Assembly (NCBI GenBank): GCA_964619485.1
Contig: CAZUCI010000039.1
Span: 1 to 28,803 of the forward strand
Source: UBA2882 sp964619485
Lineage (GTDB): Bacteria > Bacillota > Clostridia > Lachnospirales > Lachnospiraceae
Length of the DNA: 28,803 bases
Direction of reading: 5' to 3'
In this document: positions 23,294-28,803 of the stretch, piece after piece
How the letters are laid out: each line of letters starts with the position of its first letter
How positions within the stretch are numbered: the stretch's first letter is position 1
Program-made: the position numbers and the translations under genes
The notes under the pieces: model-generated
Seen by the model: the letters and a program-made list of their open reading frames with translations, nothing else
What the model was told of the DNA's origin: nothing
The model's database searches: none

Positions 23294-24595
23294 CTACTCA
23301 ATCAGATTACGTCTGTCAATTACATGTACAGATTTTCCCATGCTGCGTTCCAGAGTCTTTGGTTCTACCAGCTTGATTTTAGCGGCAATTCCAAGAGCAT
23401 TCTGAATTGCATGACCAATCTTACGTGTCAGATTCTCCAGCTCTTTAATTTCATCAGAGAAGAAACGTTCTTCAACTTCCACCTGAATTTCCAAAGAATC
23501 CAGAGTTCCCTGTCTGTCTACAATCATCAAATAGTGAGGGGTTGTCTCACTGATTTCCAAAAGTGCAGCCTCAACCTGTGATGGGAATACATTGACACCA
23601 CGGATAACAAGCATATCGTCACTTCTTCCCTTGAAGCGGCTGATTCTTGCAGTTGTTCTTCCACATGCACATGGACTGTAGTCGATACTGGTCAAATCCT
23701 TGGTACGATAACGGATCAGTGGCAGGCCTTCCTTGGTAAGGGTGGTAAATACCAGTTCTCCGGTCTCTCCTGCTGCAATCGGCTGAAGGGTATCTGCGGA
23801 AACAATTTCAGGAATAAAATGATCCTCATGAACGTGTAAACCTGCATGCTCTATACAGTCGCAGGCAACACCAGGCCCCATAACCTCTGAAAGTCCATAG
23901 ATATCAAAAGCATTGATGTGAAGCTTCTCTTCAATCTGCAGACGCATCTTCTCTGTCCATGGCTCTGCTCCACACACTGCTGTTTTCAGCCTGATGTTTC
24001 CAAGCTCGCCCATTTCCTCCAGCGTCTCTGCAATATGTAACAGATAGGAAGGTGTACATGCGATTGCTGTCACCTCAAAGTCCTTCATCATGGTAATCAG
24101 CTTTTTGGTGTTTCCGGTGGACATTGGAACAACGGTAGCTCCCAAATGCTCTGCACCGTAATGTGCACCAAGACCACCTGTAAAAAGTCCATAGCCATAT
24201 GCAATCTGAATACGGTCATTTTTGGTTATACCTGCCTGTGTAAAGGAACGTGCGACACACTCACTCCACACTTCAAGATCGTGTCTGGTATAGCCTACTA
24301 CCGTTGCTTTTCCCGTGGTTCCACTGGAAGCATGAATACGTACAATATCAGACTGTGGTGCTGCAAACAATCCAAAAGGATAGGTGTCTCTCAAATCGAT
24401 TTTGGTGGTGTATGGCAGCTTGCTTAAATCCTCAATTCCTCTGATATCCCCCGGTTCCAGACCTACCTGCTGCATTTTCTTACGATAGTATTCAACGTTA
24501 TGATATACACGGTCAACCACCTTCACCAGACGCTTACTCTGAAGATTGGCAATTTCATCCCGGCTCATACATTCTTTTGTTTCATTCCAGATCAT
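23294..24595 (-). CDS. paaK: Phenylacetate-CoA ligase
   Basis: Activates phenylacetate or another aryl acetate to its CoA ester with ATP. 433 residues, the normal length. Adenylate-forming motifs are HASSGTTGKATVVGYT (P-loop), YGLSEVMGPGVACDC, RTKDLTSI and RGVNVFPSQVE, with a C-terminal lysine in LERSMGKSVHVIDRR. In anaerobes this gene sits with iorAB, where it may activate aryl acids or run in the ATP-forming direction on aryl-acetyl-CoA made by Ior (inference). GGAGGG precedes the ATG by 9 bases. It begins 20 bases after iorB. Confidence 0.94.
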   Translation of the reverse strand: MIWNETKECMSRDEIANLQSKRLVKVVDRVYHNVEYYRKKMQQVGLEPGDIRGIEDLSKLPYTTKIDLRDTYPFGLFAAPQSDIVRIHASSGTTGKATVVGYTRHDLEVWSECVARSFTQAGITKNDRIQIAYGYGLFTGGLGAHYGAEHLGATVVPMSTGNTKKLITMMKDFEVTAIACTPSYLLHIAETLEEMGELGNIRLKTAVCGAEPWTEKMRLQIEEKLHINAFDIYGLSEVMGPGVACDCIEHAGLHVHEDHFIPEIVSADTLQPIAAGETGELVFTTLTKEGLPLIRYRTKDLTSIDYSPCACGRTTARISRFKGRSDDMLVIRGVNVFPSQVEAALLEISETTPHYLMIVDRQGTLDSLEIQVEVEERFFSDEIKELENLTRKIGHAIQNALGIAAKIKLVEPKTLERSMGKSVHVIDRRNLIE

Positions 24596-24615
24596 TTTTG
24601 TAACCCTCCGCTATT

Positions 24616-25185
24616 TTATTGTTCGTACCCTGCTAAAAATGCCTTCGTATTAATCTCAATGGTCTTGGGAGGAACTGTCTTTTTAATAACCTCAAGCCAG
24701 TTTTCTCTTGAAAAATCCATATGCTTTGCGGCCATACCAAGAACAATGACATTAAAGGTCTTGGTATTTCCAATTTCTTTTGCCTTTGCCATGGCATCAA
24801 TCGCAAATACCGTATGCTCTGTCTTTAATGTTTCAATAATGTTCTCCGGATAGGAAGCAGCACCTGTAACAACAGTGATTGGGTCAATACGCTGATCATT
24901 CACAATAATGACACCATCTTTTTTCAAAAACTGTTCGTATCTCATAGCCTCCAGACGTTCAAAGGCAATCAGAATATCTGCCTGTCCTTCCTCTACAATT
25001 GGTTCCGCAACCTCATCACCATATCTTACAAAGGTAACAACGCTTCCACCACGCTGAGCCATTCCATGCACCTCAGAAAGCTTTACATCAAATCCTGCCT
25101 CTAATGCGATTCCACCTAAAATTCTACTGGTAAGCAGAGTTCCCTGTCCGCCTACACCTACAATCATAATATTTTTTGTCTGCAT
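24616..25185 (-). CDS. iorB: Indolepyruvate:ferredoxin oxidoreductase, beta subunit
   Basis: 189 residues, the gamma-like/oxidoreductase subunit that partners IorA in converting aryl pyruvates (indolepyruvate, phenylpyruvate, hydroxyphenylpyruvate) with CoA and ferredoxin to aryl-acetyl-CoA and CO2, or the reverse. Motifs: IMIVGVGGQGTLLTSRIL and SEVHGMAQRGGSVVTFVRYG. The ATG at 25185 follows GGAGG and shares one base with the iorA stop (TAATG), giving tight coupling; the longer open frame from 25236 lies inside iorA and is rejected as start. Confidence 0.95.
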   Translation of the reverse strand: MQTKNIMIVGVGGQGTLLTSRILGGIALEAGFDVKLSEVHGMAQRGGSVVTFVRYGDEVAEPIVEEGQADILIAFERLEAMRYEQFLKKDGVIIVNDQRIDPITVVTGAASYPENIIETLKTEHTVFAIDAMAKAKEIGNTKTFNVIVLGMAAKHMDFSRENWLEVIKKTVPPKTIEINTKAFLAGYEQ

Positions 25186-26927
25186 TACTTTACCTCCACT
25201 TTCTCGATGGCGCCAAATTTGCACAGCTGCATACATAATCCACAGCCGTTACACATTGTCTCGTCAATGGAGATTGTTCCATCTTCATTTTTGGTTAATG
25301 CCGGACAGCCTGGACGTAAGCATGCGCCACATTTCTTGCATTTATCACTTAATGGTCTGCATTTATTTGGGAATACCTGACCCTTTAATAAAACACAAGG
25401 GGATTTTGTAATAATGACAGAAAGCTCTTCTCTCTGTGTTTCTTCTTTAATTGTCTTTTCCAGGGTCTCTAAATCAAATGCGTTGACTTCTACTACATGT
25501 TTGATTCCAAGAGACTGGCAAAGATACATAATGTTGATTGCCGGAACGACCTTACCCATTAAGGTTTTTCCTGTTGCAGCGTGATCCTGATGACCTGTCA
25601 TACCTGTGGTAGAGTTATCAAGAATCATAACTGTTCCTGTTGCCTGATTGTATACCATATTCATCAGGGAGTTGATACCTGTATGCATAAAGGTTGAATC
25701 TCCGATAACAGCAACCCAGTTTTTCACATAATCTTTGCCCTGCGCCATTTCCATACCGTGAAGTGTTGAAATACTGGAGCCCATACAAACAGTAGTATCA
25801 ACAACATTCAGAGGTGCAACTGCACCCAGGGTATAGCAGCCGATATCTCCTGCCGCATGAATCTTTAATTTGTTTAATACGGAATAAACACTTCTGTGAG
25901 GACATCCAGGACATAAAATTGGAGGTCTGGCCGGAACATTTTTAGCCGGTTTAATATCAAGGTTCTCTTTTAATACAGCCTTACGAAGCATGTTTGCACT
26001 GTATTCGCCCTGAACGGTAAAAATTTCCTTACCAATTGCCTTGATTCCCCAGGACTTAACCTGTTCTTCAATAACCGGCTCCAGCTCTTCAAATATGTAT
26101 AGGGTATCAACTTTAGATGCAAAATCTTCTATTAATTTCTTTGGAAGTGGATGAACCATACCAAGTTTTAACACAGATGCGTTTGGACAGGCTTCTCTTA
26201 CATACTGATAAGCAATACCACAGGTAATGAAACCAATGGATGTATCTCTGTACTCTGCGCGGTTGATCGGCATTGAGGAAGCATCCGCTGCCATATCCTT
26301 TAATCTCTGCTCTACAAAAAGATGTCTGACCTTGGCATTACCAGGCATCATAACATTTTTCTGTGGGTTACGTGTATAAGGCTTATTCTCCGGAACAACC
26401 CTGTCCTCCAACGTAACCATGCCCTGAGAATGGGATAATCTTGTTGTTGTACGAAGAATCATCGGTGTATCATATTTCTCACTTAATTCAAAAGCAAGCT
26501 TCATGAAGTCCTTTGCTTCCTGTGAATCTGATGGCTCCAGCACTGGAACCTGTGCAGCTCTTGCCACACATCTTGTGTCCTGCTCGTTCTGAGAGCTGTA
26601 GAGACCCGGATCATCAGCTGCTACTAATACAAGTCCACCATTTACCCCTGAATATGAAATGGTATATAAAGGGTCTGATGCAACATTTACACCGACGTGC
26701 TTCATGGATGCCATTGCACGTGCTCCACTGATGGAGGCTCCGATTGCAACCTCTGTTGCTACTTTTTCATTGGGAGACCACTCTGCATAAATCTCCGGAT
26801 ACTTCACCAGATTCTCACTGATTTCTGTGCTTGGAGTTCCAGGATAAGCTGCTGATACTCTGACTCCCGCTTCATAGGCTCCTCTGGCTATAGCCTCGTT
26901 TCCTAACATAATCTTTTTTTCTGACAT
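25185..26927 (-). CDS. iorA: Indolepyruvate:ferredoxin oxidoreductase, alpha subunit
   Basis: 580 residues. The N-terminal pyrimidine-binding domain begins LGNEAIARGAYEAGVRVSAA with YPGTPSTEI after it. The TPP-binding domain has CPGCPHRSVYSVL, GDIGCYTLGA and GDSTFMHTGINSLMN with the metal-binding NSTTGMTGHQDH. The C-terminus carries two Cys clusters of the ferredoxin type: CKKCGACLRPGC and CNGCGLCMQLC. Length and order match the IorA family. GGAAGGA lies 8 bases before the ATG. First gene of iorA-iorB-paaK-ACT; its promoter and an inverted repeat lie immediately upstream. Aromatic amino acid fermentation or synthesis from aryl acetates is the likely role. Confidence 0.96.
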   Translation of the reverse strand: MSEKKIMLGNEAIARGAYEAGVRVSAAYPGTPSTEISENLVKYPEIYAEWSPNEKVATEVAIGASISGARAMASMKHVGVNVASDPLYTISYSGVNGGLVLVAADDPGLYSSQNEQDTRCVARAAQVPVLEPSDSQEAKDFMKLAFELSEKYDTPMILRTTTRLSHSQGMVTLEDRVVPENKPYTRNPQKNVMMPGNAKVRHLFVEQRLKDMAADASSMPINRAEYRDTSIGFITCGIAYQYVREACPNASVLKLGMVHPLPKKLIEDFASKVDTLYIFEELEPVIEEQVKSWGIKAIGKEIFTVQGEYSANMLRKAVLKENLDIKPAKNVPARPPILCPGCPHRSVYSVLNKLKIHAAGDIGCYTLGAVAPLNVVDTTVCMGSSISTLHGMEMAQGKDYVKNWVAVIGDSTFMHTGINSLMNMVYNQATGTVMILDNSTTGMTGHQDHAATGKTLMGKVVPAINIMYLCQSLGIKHVVEVNAFDLETLEKTIKEETQREELSVIITKSPCVLLKGQVFPNKCRPLSDKCKKCGACLRPGCPALTKNEDGTISIDETMCNGCGLCMQLCKFGAIEKVEVK

Positions 26928-26969
26928 GACTACATTCCTTCCTAAAGTAAATCATTGCTTTTTTGATAG

Positions 26970-26989
26970 TGCTTCAACGTGTCAAAGCA
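26970..26989 (-). promoter_or_regulatory. Candidate operator in the iorA leader
   Basis: TGCTT and AAGCA arms separated by 10 bases form an interrupted palindrome starting a few bases after the predicted transcription start (about 26993), a typical repressor position. A second inverted repeat, GTGTAAA (27016-27022) with TTTACAC (27047-27053), spans the -35. Confidence 0.4.
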
Positions 26990-26999
26990 TAATAGAATA

Positions 27000-27028
27000 A
27001 GTATAGCACGTAATTGTGTAAACTTCAA
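27000..27028 (-). promoter_or_regulatory. Promoter of the ior-paaK operon
   Basis: TTGAAG (27023-27028), 17-base spacer, TATACT (27000-27005) preceded by TGC (extended -10). Confidence 0.75.
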
Positions 27029-27066
27029 TTTTTTTAAGCCTTGCAATTTACACTTTAGCTTTATAC

Positions 27067-28290
27067 TTAAAACCGAATCTCTTTTCCGTTCTTTCTCCAC
27101 TCTCTAAACTCTGCTGTCGCTGCAAAGAGAACATCCCCTGAAGAATTGATTGCCGTTTCAAAGGAATCCTGAACAACACCGATAATAAAGCCAACTGCAA
27201 CTACCTGCATGGAAATATCATTTGGAATTCCAAACAACGAACAGGCCATTGGAATCAGCAATAAAGAACCACCGGCAACACCGGATGCACCACAGGCAGA
27301 CACAGTTGCCAGCACACTTAAGATAATGGCTGTTGGAATATCGACAGCTATACCCAGAGTATTCACTGCTGCCAATGCCATAACTGTAATGGTAATTGCT
27401 GCTCCATCCATGTTAATGGTGGAACCCAGTGGAATGGAAATGGAATACATATCTTCATCTAATCCCAGTTTTTCACACAGTTTCATATTTACCGGTATAT
27501 TTGCCGCTGAGCTTCTTGTAAAAAAGGCTGTAACTCCACTTTCTTTCAGGCAGCGGAAAACCAGTGGATATGGGTTTTTGTGCATTGTGATTCCAGCCAG
27601 CAGCGGATCAATGATTAATGCAACTGTCAGCATACAGCCAACCAAAACTGCTAATAATTTACCGTAGTCCGCAAAGATGCTGATTCCGTTCGTTGATACT
27701 GTCGTAAATACCAACCCCAAAATACCGAAGGGTGCAAAGGAAATCACCCATCCAACTGCCTGGGATACGGCGTCCGAAATATCCTCCAGTGTTTTCTTTG
27801 TTGTATCCTTCGCTTTTTTAAGGGCAAGACCTAAAATGACAGCCCATACCAAAACACCAATATAATTTGCATCAACAATAGCTCCAATCGGATTCGCTAC
27901 TGCACTTGTCAGTAAGGTTTCCAGCACCTCCACGATGCCAGATGGTGGTGTCAATCCGCTTGCCTCGCCTGTCAGTTTCAGTGTGACAGGGAAGATAAAG
28001 CTGACCAAAACCGCAAGAAATGCAGCCAGGAATGTGCTTAACATATACAATACAATAACTGTCCGAAACTTCTTTCCAACTGACTTTGTTGCGTTAGCCA
28101 GGGAGCTGATAACAATTATAAAGACTAGTACCGGTGCAATGGCCTTCAATGCTCCTACAAATACAGTTCCCAATATTCCAATGCCTGTCAGCTGTGGAAC
28201 ACACAATGCCAGAATCACACCCAGAACTACACCTGCTGCGATTCTTAATATTAAACTGATACTGTTCCACTTATTCCATAAGTTTTTCAT
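27067..28290 (-). CDS. sstT: Serine/threonine:sodium symporter
   Basis: Inner-membrane carrier of 407 residues from the dicarboxylate/amino acid:cation symporter family, SstT subgroup. Visible signatures: LVFIIVISSLANATKSVGKK, the serine-containing hairpin FFTRSSAANIPVNM, the sodium-site motif STINMDGAAITITVMALAAV, the second hairpin ACGASGVAGGSLLLIPM, and DSFETAINSSGDVLF near the C-terminus. GGAGAG lies upstream of the ATG. No clear terminator separates it from the iorA promoter region. No confident promoter of its own was found. Confidence 0.94.
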   Translation of the reverse strand: MKNLWNKWNSISLILRIAAGVVLGVILALCVPQLTGIGILGTVFVGALKAIAPVLVFIIVISSLANATKSVGKKFRTVIVLYMLSTFLAAFLAVLVSFIFPVTLKLTGEASGLTPPSGIVEVLETLLTSAVANPIGAIVDANYIGVLVWAVILGLALKKAKDTTKKTLEDISDAVSQAVGWVISFAPFGILGLVFTTVSTNGISIFADYGKLLAVLVGCMLTVALIIDPLLAGITMHKNPYPLVFRCLKESGVTAFFTRSSAANIPVNMKLCEKLGLDEDMYSISIPLGSTINMDGAAITITVMALAAVNTLGIAVDIPTAIILSVLATVSACGASGVAGGSLLLIPMACSLFGIPNDISMQVVAVGFIIGVVQDSFETAINSSGDVLFAATAEFREWRKNGKEIRF

Positions 28291-28353
28291 TTGCTCTTTC
28301 TCTCCACTTATTTGTCTATTTATTACTTCTTTGCTCTAGCTGCTTAATACTGT

Positions 28354-28719
28354 TTAAGTAATCCTCTTCAAGATGTTTGTCGCCCAGATACGGAACTGTA
28401 CACCACGTTGAGATTTCACTCGATATCCAACGGAGATTACAACATCTAAATTATAAAATTGTGTGATATTGCTTTGAGTTTTACCTTCTATTGCACCATG
28501 TTGACTGGTTGTTGCAAATTCTGCAACAACCAGTCTTTCGTCTAATTCTCCTTCTAAAAAAATATTTTTTACATGCCGGGAAATAATTGATTTATCTCTC
28601 TGAAACAGGTCTGCCATCTGCTCCTGCGTCAACCATACCGTTTCATTCTGCATATTAACATCAATCTTCGTCAGACCATCTTCGGTCTGATATATGAGGA
28701 TTTCTCCATGACTTTCCAC
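28354..28719 (-). pseudogene. Truncated RhuM-family gene, N-terminal part
   Basis: Encodes 121 residues of the virulence RhuM/KilA-N-like family, full-length members of which have about 300-340. GEILIYQTEDGLTKIDVNMQ, ETVWLTQEQMADLFQRDKS, LDERLVVAEFATTSQHG and YNLDVVISVGYRVKSQRGVQ all fit the N-terminal DNA-binding domain. After FRIWATNILK the frame ends at TAA, where relatives continue with the LKxYIVKGF tail. Another frame continues across this point for 17 codons as EEDYLNSIKQLEQRSNK, suggesting a remnant of a deleted 3' part. GTG at 28719 is preferred as start: GGGAG lies 8 bases before it. Relatives are often in mobile or defence contexts. Confidence 0.8.
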
Positions 28720-28757
28720 TGCATCATCTCCCATCCATCTTCGGCTATATTCTCTCT

Positions 28758-28794
28758 ATCGTGCTTTCTGTATGTTTCTTGCAAGAAGCACGAT
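28758..28794. repeat. Inverted repeat at the right edge
   Basis: ATCGTGCTT (28758-28766) and AAGCACGAT (28786-28794) are perfect 9-bp arms; inside lies the palindrome TTCTTGCAAGAA (28776-28787), which competes for the right arm. There is no T tract on either side, so it is not a standard terminator. It lies just upstream of the truncated RhuM gene. Confidence 0.7.
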
Positions 28795-28803
28795 GGATTC
28801 CAC

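Noticed and set aside
27209..27667. 152-codon plus-strand frame opposite sstT
   Set aside because: Antisense shadow of a clear membrane transporter gene; composition is that of the complementary strand.

Overview
The window reads as chromosomal DNA of an anaerobic, spore-forming Clostridia member, most like Lachnospiraceae. The main grounds are a SpoVT sporulation regulator, a T-box controlled isoleucyl-tRNA synthetase of the eukaryote-like type, an indolepyruvate:ferredoxin oxidoreductase/PaaK/ACT operon, and AT-rich sigma-A promoters with GGAGG-type ribosome binding sites. The taxonomic call is inference from gene content; no rRNA or tRNA gene was seen. Most of the window is housekeeping, transport and signalling. 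I see no complete phage, insertion sequence or CRISPR array.

Layout. Positions 1-2244 (minus): the 5' part of ileS, cut by the window edge, behind a full T-box leader with an AUC specifier. 2383-5174 (plus): a UMF1-type MFS transporter and nicotinate phosphoribosyltransferase (pncB), behind a strong promoter whose -35 is embedded in a NiaR-like inverted repeat; together they look like a niacin uptake/salvage unit. 5268-5816 (minus): spoVT with a TTG start. 5984-9811 (plus): an acyl-CoA synthetase, then a hotdog acyl-CoA thioesterase followed closely by a sodium:alanine/glycine symporter.

From 9808 to 28719 every gene is on the minus strand. In transcription order from the right: a truncated RhuM-family gene; sstT (Ser/Thr symporter); iorA-iorB-paaK-ACT (aryl-pyruvate oxidation to aryl-acetyl-CoA, and activation of aryl acetates); a LytTR response regulator/GHKL kinase/lipoprotein operon; metN-metI-metQ (methionine-type ABC importer) with a convergent-in-function LysR regulator just downstream; a solitary OLD-family ATPase/TOPRIM nuclease with an unusual cysteine cluster; and a solute-binding lipoprotein gene broken by one in-frame stop, followed by a hybrid histidine kinase and a 45-residue membrane microprotein that starts 3 bases after the kinase stop codon.

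The parts most worth a second look are the microprotein tied to the hybrid kinase, the solute-binding gene with its single stop codon, the OLD protein with its Cys cluster, and a recurring pattern of short, locus-specific tandem repeats (26, 21 and 15 bp units and others) in the spacers of the minus-strand operons. One of these, a perfect 26-bp duplication, copies both the end of metQ and the -35 box of the neighbouring lysR promoter.
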